Source of the DNA: Apricaphanius iberus | Taxonomy: Eukaryota > Chordata > Actinopteri > Cyprinodontiformes > Aphaniidae | Assembly (NCBI GenBank): GCA_028564705.1 | Contig: JAPXFQ010002701.1 | Location: 1,566,001-1,630,000, forward strand | Direction of reading: 5' to 3' | DNA length: 64,000 nucleotides | Part shown: one piece after another, positions 10,983-22,539 of the stretch | Position numbering within the stretch: the stretch's first letter is position 1 | Layout of the letters: every line of letters starts with the position of its first letter | The notes under the pieces: generated by a model | What the model was told of the DNA's origin: nothing | Databases searched by the model: none | What the model saw: only the letters and a program-made list of their open reading frames with translations | Made by a program: the position numbers and the translations under genes

Positions 10983-12240
10983 CAGGTCCTTCTGAAAAAA
11001 TGTGTATATTTTGATAAAGTTCATTCTTTTCCATAATTTAATCATAAAAATTAAACTTTCATATATATTTAGATTCATTGCACACCAACTGAAATATTTT
11101 AGGTCTTTTATTGTTTTAATACTGATGATTTTGGCAAAAAAGTAAAGAAAACCCCCAAATTCCTATCTCAAAAAATTAGCATATTTCATCCGACCAATAA
11201 AAGAAAAGTGTTTTTAATACAAAAAAAGTCAACCTTCAAATAATTATGTTCAGTTATGAACTCAATACTTTGTCAGGAATCCTTTTGCAGAAATGACTGC
11301 TTCAATGCGGATTAGCATGGAGCCAATCAGCCTGTGGCACTGCTGAGGTTTTATGGAGGCCCAGGATGCTTCGATAGCGGCCTTAAGCTCATCCAGATTT
11401 TTGGGTCTTGCGTCTCTCAACTTTCTCTTCACAATATCCAACAGATTCTCTATGGGGTTCAGGTCAGGAGAGTTGGCATGCCAATTGTGCACAGTATGTG
11501 CACAATTGGCCATGTTCAGTAAACCATTTAGCAGTGGTTTTGGAACTGTGAGCAGGTGCCAGGTCGTGCTGAAAAATGAAATCTTCATCTCCATAAAGCT
11601 TTTCAGCAGATGGAAGCATGAAGTGCTTAAAAATCTCCTGATAGCTAGCTGCATTGACCCTGCCCTTGATAAAATGTAGTGGACCAACACAAGCAGCTAA
11701 CATGGCACCCCAGACCATCACTGACCGTGGGTACTTGACACTGGACTTCAGGCATTTTGGCATTTCCTTCTGCCTAGTCTTCCTCCAGACTCTGGCACCT
11801 TAATTTCTGAATGACATGCAAAATTGAGCAACAGTCCAGTGCTGCTCTCTGTAGCCCAGGTCAGGCGCTTCTGCTGCTGTTTCTGGTTCAAAAGTGACTT
11901 GACCTGGGGAATGCAGAACCTTTAGCCCATTTCCTGCACATACCTGTGCACGGTGGCTCTGGATGTTTTCCTCTCCAGACTCAGTCCACTGCTTCCGCAG
12001 GTCCCCCAAGGTCTGGAATCCGTCCTTCTCCACAATTTTCCTCAGGGTCTGATCACCTCTTCTCGTTGTTCAGCGTTTTCTGCCACACTTTTTCCTTCCC
12101 ACAGACTTCCCACTGAGGTGCCTTGATACAGGACTCTGGGAACAGCCTATTCGTTAAGAAATTTCTTTCTGTGTCTTACCCTCTTGATTGAGGGTGTCAA
12201 TGATGGCCTTCTGGACAGCTGTCAGGTCGGCAGTCTGCTT
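10983..12240 (-). mobile_element. Truncated Tc1-like element
   Basis: It begins after a TA with CAGGTCCTTCTGAAAAAATG, the inverted-repeat tip of a widespread teleost Tc1-like family. A second internal copy of the ATTAGCATATTTCAT motif lies near 11176. It then runs antisense through the transposase gene. It stops abruptly near 12240 inside the N-terminal coding region, so the promoter-side inverted repeat is missing. About three quarters of a normal 1.6-kb element remains. Confidence 0.92.
11262..12240 (-). pseudogene. Tc1-like transposase pseudogene
   Basis: The remains of a DDE transposase, which would cut and paste DNA at TA sites, are split over several frames. From N to C they include ADLTAVQKAIIDTLNQ, LGDLRKQWTESG, HWTVAQ, PKCLKSSVKYPRSVMVWGA, FQHDLAPAHSSKT (second catalytic Asp) and SPDLNPIENLLDIVK, which reads HANSPDLNPIENL in the longest frame (third acidic residue, Glu). 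The segment after HWTVAQ that normally carries the first catalytic Asp is deleted: HWTVAQ runs directly into FCMSF. Stops and frameshifts occur in the N-terminal DNA-binding part, and the start codon region is lost. It cannot make an active enzyme. A 14-bp-arm hairpin at 11480-11510 replaces the normal sequence. Confidence 0.92.
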
Positions 12241-12660
12241 CCGAAGTTACCATCGAGCAGCCTAAATAAAAGGAAGCAAGACTTGAGAAGAACAGTTTTT
12301 AATCCTAAGTAACTGGGACAATAAAAAAAAATATATTTTAAACCACAGCATCTGTCATTCACATAAAGACTTCTGAAAACCTGTGGCTCGCTGCTGCGCC
12401 GTGCGTCACTAATTACAGCTGATTGTTTTCCTCATAGAAATACAAATTACATAGGTGACCTACTTTGGATTCAAAACGGCAAATTTCGCTAACGTGATGG
12501 ATTTTCTCGTCCGGAATGAAGAAGCTGTAACATTTATTTAAAATGTAGAAACAGGGAGTGTACTTGATATGCGACATCGTCAAATATCGGGAGAAATTCG
12601 GGAGGGGCACTGAAATTCGGGACTCTCCTGGGAAAATCGGGAGGGTTGTCAAGTATGGCT
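12241..12660 (-). mobile_element. DNA-transposon end with CTCCCG repeats
   Basis: Read on the minus strand from 12660, the sequence starts CAGCCATACTTGACAACCCT and continues with subterminal repeats of the form CTCCCGA. This terminal pattern is familiar from fish DNA transposons, probably hAT. Its inner part abuts the broken Tc1-like pseudogene at about 12240, so the opposite end is missing. No transposase frame is visible. Confidence 0.5.
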
Positions 12661-12735
12661 GTGAGCGAAATCAGTGATTTATTTAGTGTGCAGTGTATTT
12701 AGAAAGAAAAAAATAAAATTTACATCTAATTAATT

Positions 12736-13078
12736 CCATCCATCCATCCATCCATCCATCCAGTTTTTCCTTGCAGGCTCATGGGGGGGGGGACTGGTGC
12801 CCACCTTCAGTGGCCATCAGGCGAGAAACTGAGTAAACCCTGGACAGGTTGCCAGTCCATCGCAGGGCAACATAGAGGCACACGGGACAAACAGATGCGC
12901 ACCCACATACTCATACCTAATTTAGACCAATTAACCTAAAGTCATGTTTTTGTCCTGTGGGAGGAGGACGGAGTACCTGGAGGGAACCCATGCATGCAGA
13001 AAGAGCCCTGGTTGGGATTCGAACCCAGAACCTTCCTTTGTGCAAGACAACAGTGCTAACAACTGTGCAGCCCATTAA
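12736..13078 (-). mobile_element. tRNA-headed SINE with (GGAT)n tail
   Basis: Read on the minus strand, a tRNA-like head with a box-A-like region (AGTTGTTAGCACTG) and a box B (GGGTTCGAATCCC) is followed by a body. The 3' end is a (GGAT)n tract, seen as (CCAT)n at 12736-12762 on +. The body contains the motif familiar from fish genomes, CCCTGGACAGGTTGCCAGTC on the + strand. It has no coding capacity and would rely on a LINE for movement. The family name is not assigned. Confidence 0.75.
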
Positions 13079-16000
13079 ACCAATTTACATCATGGTGTAT
13101 ATTCTTGTTCTTAATGTTTTTGATAATACAGTGATATTACAAAAATCATTATATTTTCTAGTGTAAGTATGAAAGATATGTCATCTCCCTCTGGAGGAAA
13201 ACAAATCAGATGAGGCCTCTGATGCTGTCTTAATCTGAAATAATCAAGTCCATGATTTTTTCTCTCACAGAAATGGTTGTTCTTCAAGAGAAAATAGCTT
13301 TGTAGAAATTTTCCCACCTCCAACAAAGCAAATAAAAAAAGTACTTGATCCAGATTTGCATTTACTAGATAAGGAAGTAATGAGTTAAAGATAGGACATG
13401 TCCCTCATTTGTAATATGTTTATTTTTATCTATTAATGTATGATGTTTGGATCTTCCTCGTAACTAAGTGGTAGGGAAAATAACAGCCGCAGTCTTCCAG
13501 CTTCCTCTCATCTGGGTTCTCCATATCAGACACACCTAACTAATTCAGCCATGTGAAGTTTATAGTGTGAAGCATTACCTCCATCAACATGGTGTATGTT
13601 CAGAGACAGGGAGGGGGGCAGTAAAGGCCAAAATAGCTTTAGAGGCACCATGGTATTAAATAAGAAAAAGTAGTCCTTAATGTGTGTCTTTTTTGCAAAT
13701 GTATTTATTTTTTGTTGAAAGGAACCAGTAGGGTCCTGCTTCTGCCACCTCTCTGTGCCCTGCAGGACAGGAGCAGAGTAGCAAACTATGTCAGTGAGTC
13801 AGATGCTGTTTGAAAACGGCTCTTCCGTCTGCTGAGGGTTTAAAAGGTCAGTCGGATTAGTTTTTGTGAGGTCCATGTTTTCTACCCTGTCCACCTCACA
13901 TCATTGCATATTTGATGAAAAGGTTACGTGATAATAAAGATCAATTTCAAACAAGGTGCATTGATGAATCAAATGTTTGTGTTGCATACATGTACATTAA
14001 AGTAATTCTGTTAAGCTAAAAGTGAAACTTGACACTTTTTCTTAAATGTCAAAACATGTTAGAACTATTTAAGCAATTTAAATTGGAGATCATTATTGTT
14101 TTAATTATTACAACTGTTTTTTTTTTTAAACTTAGTGTTTAACATAAAACTGTCATTGTGGATCCAGCCTTACTTCATTCTGTAACAGCCTGAATATTTT
14201 CTACTCTTGTTAAACATAGTCAGACCCATGACCCAGATTTCTTTTATTAATAATAAGTATTACAGAGTTTCTGTGTTTTTTATTTAATTTTATTATGCAT
14301 CTCAAAGCACAGCTGGTTCATTTGAAAACGAGATTAATTTCAGTGTTCTTCGTGCCAAATAGACCCCCGGCATGCCGCGTCTCATAACCCCTGGAGTGAG
14401 TTTTAGATATCCAGCCTCGTTCACAATATATTGCCTTGGAAATTTGGTAAATGTTCGCAACATGCTTGCTCAAATGTCCTAGATTTGGCCACAGGCAAGC
14501 ATCTAATTAGCATAATATTCATATTTTTGGAAAGCTCTTAAGAGTACCTCTGGCATTGTCCATTTCTCTTATTTGCCTCTCATTGCTACAACGTTTGGTT
14601 AATGCCTGCTCTGTGCCAAGCGATTGCATGTTTCGCTCATTGAGAATGCGCTGCGAACGCGCTGTTTGGGGTATGGGCCCGCGCATCTCCAGGGCCCTAT
14701 AATCAGCTCTAAGCTGCTTCTATCAATCTTCATAACTGTAGCGTGTTGAGGAGGGAAGTGCGGCTAATCAGCTCTAACCGGCCCCCGTGTTCAGCTTGAC
14801 TGTCACTGTTATAGGGAGGCCATATGCAAACATTGTCCCCCTACACGCGTGCGTCTTGGCCGCCTCTCGGGGCCACTCCACAGATGGCCGGGTCTGGCAG
14901 GAGTCAGGTTTCTGAAAAAGGGGGCCTGTGACTTTCACTGAATAGCTGTTAGTGTAGGTTAATATAGGAGTGGTGGCCCTGCAGAGGTGGCAATCACAGC
15001 TCTGATCAGAGCTGGGCTTCAAAGACGTCTGTGGAAGTTGAAGCCAGAGTTGTCATTAGCTTCTGCCCTGTACTTGACAGCCTTTCCCTACTCCCTCTTC
15101 CTCTTGCTCACTCTTTCTTTTTTCTTTCTTTCTTTCTGCCTCTTTATCTTAGCTCATTGCTCATGCTGTGCGTCTGTGGGCTAACGGCCGCTGTAATCCT
15201 GGTTATGGGCGCTTGGGCCTGTCACTCCACATTTGCACTAAGCATCTTTCCTTCTCTCATCTCCTTTGCCCTAATTGTATTGTAATAAGCAATTACAGAT
15301 CTATTTATGCACACTAGATCTCAGATTGGACCACTTTTTGAAGGCTCAGTCTGAGACAGGACAGGAACTGGACCAGCAGCACCTTTCGCACCTAACTTAT
15401 AGCTGGACTCAGACCTTGCTGCAGTTAGCTACTAAGCTTTTCATTGATCTAATCCTGCTTCCCTACTGCATGCTCCTCCTCTGTCTTCTACCCTGTGCTG
15501 AGTGCCCTCTAAAGTGAAAGTGATTGTGCTGTTGTTTGTTGTTTATTGGCTGTGTTTTCTCTCTGTGAGTCAGCTCTAGTGATGCAAATGAGCCAAGGCA
15601 GTGTTTACCTGGACTGGCCATGTTTTCCCTGCACGTGTGTGTTTCTCTGTGTGGATTGTGCCTGCACTACGTCTAGGCCTTTGATCATACCACAGTGCAT
15701 TGACAGATGCTTTCTGGTGCTTTCTAGTTGCTTATGAACGAGACCACTGTCGGGATCTGAATGCCTGTAATTACATCCCCTTGCTAGAACAGAAACAATC
15801 GTGGCGCATACAACAAGGCGCGAGACGTTTCTCTATCCGTCGTATTATTTTTAGATGTGAGAAATGACACCGAAGTCCCTCGTCTCCATCCTCCCTTCCA
15901 GCCGCGGGGATTCTGTGTTTACAGCTGTTTGTGAATCTGTATGTGTGAGGGGCAATGATAAAGACTTACACCTTTTAATCATAGCTGGATGTGTGAGCTC

Positions 16001-16857
16001 AAGCGACCTGTCTGAGAATTGACTCAGCAAAGGGCGTTCGCGTGCTTTGGTGGGTAAAAGATCCACTGACAGCTTATTTGCACCTGAGAGCAGTCAGTTA
16101 ATCAAGAGCATGACAGAATCCAACATTTTAAAACGAGAATTGTAGGAAACAAAGGGGCAGATAAGATGAGATAAGCTAAGAATAGGGAAAAAAATTGATT
16201 TGTTTGTATGTAACAGCATCCGATCCCTTCATAGTCAAAAGATATTGTTTAGAAAAACAGTCGACAGCCTGAAATGTTTAGGATCTAAACACTGGTTTGT
16301 CAAATTGAGAACTGTAATAATTGGCATGGCACCATCCTCTTTTTATTGTAGCCCTTAAAACTGCTTCCTACTAGTTATTTGCCTTTTCCTTTTTGATGTT
16401 GGAAGTAAGACCAAAGGGTGACTACACAGTAGTACTGCAGAGCTTACTGCTTGCATTAATACAATTGTTTTTTTGTTTTTTGTTTTTACTTTTTAACACT
16501 TCACAGCCCTAATACTTGTATTTCATTTAGCTTTAATGCAATAGACTAATACAAGTAGCCAGCCTGTTGAAACAGATCTCGATAGCAAGCTTCTGGCACC
16601 ACTTTGTCTGATTTCGGAGGCTGAGATCACAGTCTTGTATAGGGTTATTTTCCTGGCTTTTAAATCAGTTTAATAATAATGCAGTTGTAAAACAAGGCTG
16701 CTGTGCAGTGAGCAAAGAATAAAGGGTACAGAAATGAAGGTCTTGTATTTAAAAGCAGTACAAACAGAATTATGTATAGTTTGTGGAAATCATCCTGAGC
16801 GTCATTCAGACTCTGATAATAAATAGAATTAAAACGCCAAGTCTCTGTGGTCATTAA
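13079..16857. other. Intron; candidate conserved noncoding blocks
   Basis: Mostly unique sequence without transposon marks. About 14340-15540 has higher GC and motif-dense, non-repetitive character, for example CTAATTAGCATAATATTCAT near 14500. Several in-frame stretches (15031-15285, 15275-15517, 15546-15737) have no known domains. Confidence 0.5.
14490..14860. promoter_or_regulatory. Candidate conserved noncoding element
   Basis: It contains ATCTAATTAGCATAATATTC (homeodomain/POU-like) and a repeat-free, GC-balanced segment with an imperfect direct repeat, AATCAGCTCTAA (14701-14712 and 14766-14777). It resembles vertebrate intronic enhancers, but conservation is untested. Confidence 0.22.
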
Positions 16858-16910
16858 GTAGGTCCCAGTACCAAATGACTGGTCCGTGGCCAGGAGGTTG
16901 GAGACCTCTG
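16858..16910. mobile_element. hAT (Charlie-like) terminal fragment
   Basis: Read on the minus strand from 16910, it starts CAGAGGTCTCCAACCTCCTG and goes on GGCCACGGACCAGTCATTTG. This matches the CAGRGGTCNCCAACC tip typical of Charlie-type hAT elements. The rest of the element was not found. Confidence 0.5.
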
Positions 16911-17689
16911 CTTTAACGTTTTAGAGATGTTGGTAGCACAAGCAAAGAAATTGGTTTGTGTAACCAAAATAATCATGCAAACGGAGTGTCACAGTAAAGG
17001 AGTACATCGTGAAACTTAAATAACTTTCCAGGCAGACGAGGGGTATAGTACATTTACGTTTATGTAACGAGAACCTGAATTACCTGAGTTTGTAGAGGAA
17101 TCGTTTCAGTCCTATCCCTAAATTCTATAATCATATTTTATATAATTAAATAAAGCAACTTATTCTGCGTTAAAGTGAGTTATTTTGACTTCGTCTCAGT
17201 GTTTTGTTTTTTTGCCCCTCACCTATTAGTTAAACCCAAATTTGTAGAGTGCCTGATTGATTTAGCCGTTTGACTCTATACTCTGCAGCTCCTCCAAAGT
17301 TACCATGGCTGTCTTGGGGGATACTTTGATTAAAAATAAGCCAAAAACATTCTGTCTCTGCCTTTTTAGTTTAGGTGGGCAGCCACATCTTGGTAGATTT
17401 GAAGTTGCCTTTTTCCATTTTCTGATAATGAATTACACATTGCTCCATAAGATGTTCAAAATGTAGGATAATGTTAAAAATATTTACTCTGCGTTGAACT
17501 GTGTTCTTTCTTCTGTATAATGCTGTCTGGTCTTGATTCTGTTCTAACAAACCGATGAAGACTTCACTGAGCGATTGGATTTCATAAAACAGAGCTTTCT
17601 GAAGTCGGTTGGTTGCTCATGATTGTATTACCTGGTATCAGACCGGATTACAAAAGCATGCCACATTTTGTAGTTGAGCTTTAGAAATA
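16911..17689. other. Intron, no gene recognised
   Basis: AT-rich unique sequence; nothing recognised. Confidence 0.6.
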
Positions 17690-17805
17690 TGTGGTTCCTT
17701 TTTACCTTCTGATCAACAAAAATCATGCACTACTTTGTCATGGTCTATCACATAAAGTCCAAATGACATACATAGAACTTGGACTTTACAAACTGACAAA
17801 ATGAT
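17690..17805 (+). mobile_element. Tc1-like terminal-repeat relic
   Basis: CACTACTTTGTCATGGTCTA followed by TCACATAAAGTCC corresponds to the inverted repeat of the Tc1-like family (CACTTTGTGTTGGTCTATCA), ending with a GACAAAATG-like sequence. Orientation is uncertain because both ends of this family share the sequence. Confidence 0.55.
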
Positions 17806-19084
17806 ACAAATACTTCCATTACCACAGATGTTATTAACACGCATTCATTTTATAAATCATAAATCGGGTATCAAACCATAACTTGTCTTTATCAAGAAAA
17901 CTGTGCTTGCAAAACAGCAAAAATGCTGGCTGGAAACATGTGCTGCAAATCAGAAATCCAAATAAAGAGCAACAGAATAGGGAAAAAAAAAATCCATGTA
18001 GATAAGCAGTCAGTGATTGCCTTTCGAGGTAAATAAATGAAAATCCCCAGAATTCCCGAGTATTTGAAACTGGTCATTTGAGAAAAAGCCTGCAATGACA
18101 TGCAGGTAAAATAGAGAACAAACTGCAGGTTTCTCACGTAATCTGTGTTGTAAGGAGTCCCTGTTCATGGGAGATACATATGAGAGGACAGAATGGAAAT
18201 TTATGCAAATAGCTGCCGCCCTTGATTCATCACCACAGACTGACCAGGGCGGCAAAGGAAATTGTGTCTGAAATTTTACATCTGGGAAAAGAAAATCCGA
18301 GACACTGTTCGGCCGTGCAGACAACGGAGGTGAGAGTCTGCACATGAGCTGTGGCTGTAACTGGAGAGAAGGACAGAGGTGCGCGCGTTAAAAGATGCAT
18401 TATGAAGTAACTTTGCTGAAACTGTTCAGCAGCTCAAAAACAAAGGCAATGCTTTATTTCTCTGTTCCCTCTGTGACCTCCCATTACAATACCTGTTTTC
18501 CTTGACTCTTAATGGCTTGTGCTGTAGCAGCTTCAGTCCAGTGGGAGAAGCCTGAAGTGAGCGATAATAACAATCTATTAAGCAGATTGATTCATTATTT
18601 TCAAAAAGCTTTTAAGGCTGATTTTTCTTGAATCTTTTTTTCCACTTCTGGCTAAAACTCACCAGTCTCTTTGCTGAAATCACATTATCACCAACTTTCA
18701 AAAGTGTCTGTGTTCTTTTTTTTATTCTTTCATTTAAAGGTCCAAAACTATAACACCTTTCAAAAGCATGTTAAGTCTTGCATGTACCCAAAATGTGTTT
18801 AAGCTTTAAAAAGCCTAACAGATTGTCCAGACTGTCATCAGTCTTTTTTTAGGCTTTTCCTCACAAGGAGCTACAGCGGCTGCAGCTTTTAACTCGGCAG
18901 CAGCTGATTTTCGGGAGGGGTTCAGCCAAGTGGGAGCAGCTCAGGACATGGAGTTCACTGCAGGGCATCTGGCTCTGGCGGGGATGGGTCACTTTGGATT
19001 TTGATTACCAGTTGCTCTTATTTGGTGGCAAACAAAGTCAAATGTTATGCATGGCTGTTGATTTTAACTCAGTTGGAGAATGGT
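17806..19084. other. Intron, no gene recognised
   Basis: Unique sequence. Minus-strand frames at 17892-18137 and 18010-18345 overlap each other and show no domain. The block 18840-19020 is GC-richer. Confidence 0.5.
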
Positions 19085-19320
19085 TTTGTAGGTTGATGTT
19101 CAGCCTCTTCAGGGTTTTCTTTCAGTTGGCTCCATTCATCTTTACAGAAACTCTGACCAGCTTCCCATCATGATTCTTCTTGCTGAAGAAGCATGATGCT
19201 GCCTCGATCACTTTTCGCAGTGGGGATGGTTTGTTGAGAGCGTTGCGTAGTGTTAGTTTTCAGGTCAAAAAAGGGTTTCCTTTTGGTCTCATCTCTTCAG
19301 ACCTTTGGTGTTAAAAGCAA
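19085..19320 (-). mobile_element. Tc1-like transposase relic (antisense)
   Basis: The antisense phrases CTCTGACCAGCTTCCCATCA, CTTGCTGAAGAAGCATGATG and GGTCTCATCTCTTCAGACC match the transposase core of fish Tc1-like elements. It is diverged, with no usable frame. Confidence 0.65.
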
Positions 19321-20764
19321 GCGGGACAGAAAAAAAGTGAAAATATTGATCTACGATCTAAGAATAAATATTTTCCACCTCTTCTGTACTCCTCAGAAGT
19401 GATATAAGCTTACTTGTCTCTGTCAGCATCTGTCGCTGCCTTCTTTCTTTGGAAACAACTTAAAAAGCACATGCTTACAGCACCATAGCTGAAGTGTCAG
19501 GATTTGCATAAATATGTAGAGCATTTTTTCCCCCACTCTGCCTCCTTTTCTCCTACTTAAACATTGTTTCTCAGTATATTAATCTCCTCTTATATCCTGC
19601 ATGCCAAGTTAATAACATCCATGCTTTTGCATTCTTTGCTTTCCGTGCATGCTTTAAACACTAATGGCTGTTTGTCAGCGCACAAAAGTGGCTCTCTGGA
19701 TTTTGTTTGCTTTCACATATTGAAATTAGAAAATCACAGATAATAGCAATGTAGGTTGCAATATCAGCCACAGGCTGTTATTTCCTCGCAAACTTGCTCA
19801 TCTCACAACTGCCTTCAGTTGTATAGTTCACTGTAGAAACACTGTTTTATGCTGTAAAATACTTTTTAATCATGTGCACATTTAAAAAAAGGGCTGAAAC
19901 AAGACTGGTCTGTGGTGACTTTGTCAGGCATCACTTTACACACATTTGTTCCAAGCTTGTTTGCCTGCTCTTTGACACAGACCACTGAGTGGAAAGTACC
20001 CTAGCTGCTGCTGTTTGTTTTGCATATATTTTCTCGGCACTTTTGCATGTGCTGATGTACATGTGTATGGCTCCACTGGGAAGTTTTCCAACACAACTGC
20101 TTTTCAAATAATGAGTGGTTTATATTCATATGTAATAAACAATGACCATTACCATCCCGACCATTAACCTTTAAATCAAGGACAAAGTGTTGGCCCTATC
20201 TTTAGCTGGCTCCTCCTTTAGGCTATGCTGAAACAAAGTCGAGCTAATTAAAACATAATTTATTTAGGATAATAATTGGACTCAAGTATTGGACTGTACA
20301 GTTCTCAGGGTTAACATTTTTATTTCTTGCATATCGTTCCACTCTGGTAATGGAAAGAATTATAGGAAGTCCATGTAATATATGTATTAATATTTTCATA
20401 TTCACTTATCATGATTGCTTAGTGATAGCCAAGGGCTTCTTTCTATGCTTACTACTGCATCTTCTCCAGCTTCTCACTAATGCCAGCTAAATATATTCAG
20501 TTCTTTACAACACAGGTTCATATAAAATGATTTTGTGTTATTGAATACATATTTTTATTAATTTTGCTGAGCCTTTAAGACTCAGAATTATTTGACTTAA
20601 CTGTGAATCGGCCTAGTAGTAAAACATCTATCAGTGGTGAATTTAGTGGTGAAAGCTACCCACTCAGCCTGACCCTGTATGAAAAGGTAATTGCACCAGA
20701 TGAATCATGAATGCCAATAATTTCCATTAACTGTATCTGGCAGTATGTCTTTTATATCAGTGTA
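19321..20764. other. Intron, no gene recognised
   Basis: AT-rich unique sequence; nothing recognised. Confidence 0.6.
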
Positions 20765-21520
20765 AAGGATTTCTGACGACCTCTACTTCCCAGAATTGTT
20801 TTATTTCAGCCTCTTTTGAGGGTTTTCTGAGTCTGAACAGTCTGTTTTAGGTCATGCCACAGTATCTCAATTGTATCTTCGCACTTTGATTTGGCTACTT
20901 CAAAACCGTCCTTTGATTTTGGATTTTTTTTTTTTAAGCTTTTAAGGAGTTGGTTATTTTGAAGCGTTTTGGTTTATCGTACTGGTGCATAAGCTAAATG
21001 AGCTGATGTAGCAAAATGTATCTTCTATCAGTTTTTGCAATTCATAAAGGCCCCAAAGATGCAAAGTTGCCCCCAAACCTTTCACTCTTTTACCACCATG
21101 TTTGACCATTGGTTTGATGTTAGTTTTATGTCGGATGGAAAGTGTTGCGTACACTTAGGTAAGTTTCACTTTTGTCTTGTTAAACAACAGAAAATGTACA
21201 AAAAATTGTAAGGATCGTTAAAATGGTTTTGGCACAGCTGTTTGTTATTGTTTAATCATGAACCTTGATCTTCACTGAGGCAGGTGAGACCTGCAGTGTT
21301 TGGACCTCCTGGTTGCGTTATTGGAGTAATTTCAGTAGACCAGCCACTCCTGGAAAGGTTCGCCAATGTTACGTTGAGTATATGGTGTTATGTTCTCCGT
21401 TTGTGAATAATGCCTCTCATTGTAATTTGCTGGAGTCACAAAGCTCAGTCTGCCTTTCTAAACTAGTTAGATGCCAGTAACGTATCTCAATTTTCAGACA
21501 GTGCCACTTTCATTTTAAGA
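20765..21520 (-). mobile_element. Tc1-like element relic (antisense, long)
   Basis: In order on the + strand it shows antisense landmarks of one Tc1-like lineage: GTCATGCCACAGTATCTCAA, CACCATGTTTGACCATTGGT, ACTGAGGCAGGTGAGACCTG, GACCAGCCACTCCTGGAAAG and AATGCCTCTCATTGTAATTT. These run from the C-terminal part of the transposase gene to the N-terminal part, so most of one copy is present but eroded. No inverted-repeat tips were identified. Confidence 0.7.
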
Positions 21521-22419
21521 AAATCTTAATTCCAAAACTACTTTTCTTATTCACTCAGCTTATCTTTGTCTAACACAGAAATTGTGTCTGATTTTGAAGA
21601 AGAAAAAAAAAGATTGAAAAACAAAAACAAGGGATTTGTGAGGGTAAGGTCACAGGCCCGTATATTCCAGTTGAAAAAAGGTATGGGAGTAAATTTGGGC
21701 ATTTAAGTCATTCTCATACCAACTTAAAAAAAAAAAAAAAAATAGAACCTTTTGTAGCTTTTTCTTTTTTTGTCTCTAAAGTGAGTGCTACTGTGAGCTA
21801 GTTTCTTTCGCTTTTTTATTACATCAAAAAAATAGTAATTCCTAATAATACTGCACATGACTTGCCAGTTTGTTCTGTCATTCATTACGTTTACATGCAC
21901 ATTAGTAGAGGGCAATATAGGTATAAGGTAGGAATGATATAAATTTAGCCAAAAGGTAAACATTTTGACTATACTGTCATACTGCAATTACACATTTTGA
22001 TGATGTCATCAAGCTGCCTTTACATACTTCAGGTACATAAGGAGGATAAATACTGATGTTCAGTGTTTGTCTTTATGCTAGATATTGCATGTTTAAAATT
22101 TGTCTTTCATTTAACTGAAAAGAAGCCTGTTGAACTTTAAGCATTGTTTAATCAAATACGTGGTGGCATCTTGTTGTAAGATATTAAGTTAATAAATTAT
22201 TTAACCGGAAAGCAGATAATTTTGAACTTTATTTTCCTAACATTTAGCTTTTATTTGATTTAAAATATCTTATTTTTTTTGTTGAGGATTTTGGTGTTGC
22301 ATTATTTTGGAAAAAATATTTGAATATTTTTTTAATGCATTTTGCAAAATAAATATTCTTTCAATGGTTTTCTTAATCTTTTTGAAGTTGTACAGTGTAT
22401 CTGGAAAGCGACAATGTTC
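21521..22419. other. Intron, AT-rich
   Basis: Includes a long A run at 21724-21742. No gene recognised. Confidence 0.6.
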
Positions 22420-22539
22420 ATAAGCAGTCATTTTGGCATGAATAAAAAATATATATATATATATCGCAATACATATCGTTACCACACATGCTTTAGGTAA
22501 TATCACAATATTGATTTGAGGCCATTTCTCCTAGCCCTA
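22420..22539. mobile_element. hAT-type right tip
   Basis: Read in reverse from 22539: TAGGGCTAGGAGAAATGGCC followed by TCAAATCAATATTGTGATA. It shares the GGCCTCAAATCAATAT core with the tip at 10942-10982. An (AT)n run at about 22448-22463 lies inside. No matching target duplication was found at either tip, so they are probably separate broken copies. Confidence 0.6.

Noticed and set aside
12736..12762. CCAT tandem repeat considered as a CRISPR-like or satellite array
   Set aside because: It is a 4-bp microsatellite forming the tail of a SINE; there are no spacers.
10942..22539. Two related hAT tips facing each other, considered as one 11.6-kb element
   Set aside because: The flanking octamers do not match, the tips differ in sequence, and the space between is ordinary intron with several unrelated relics.
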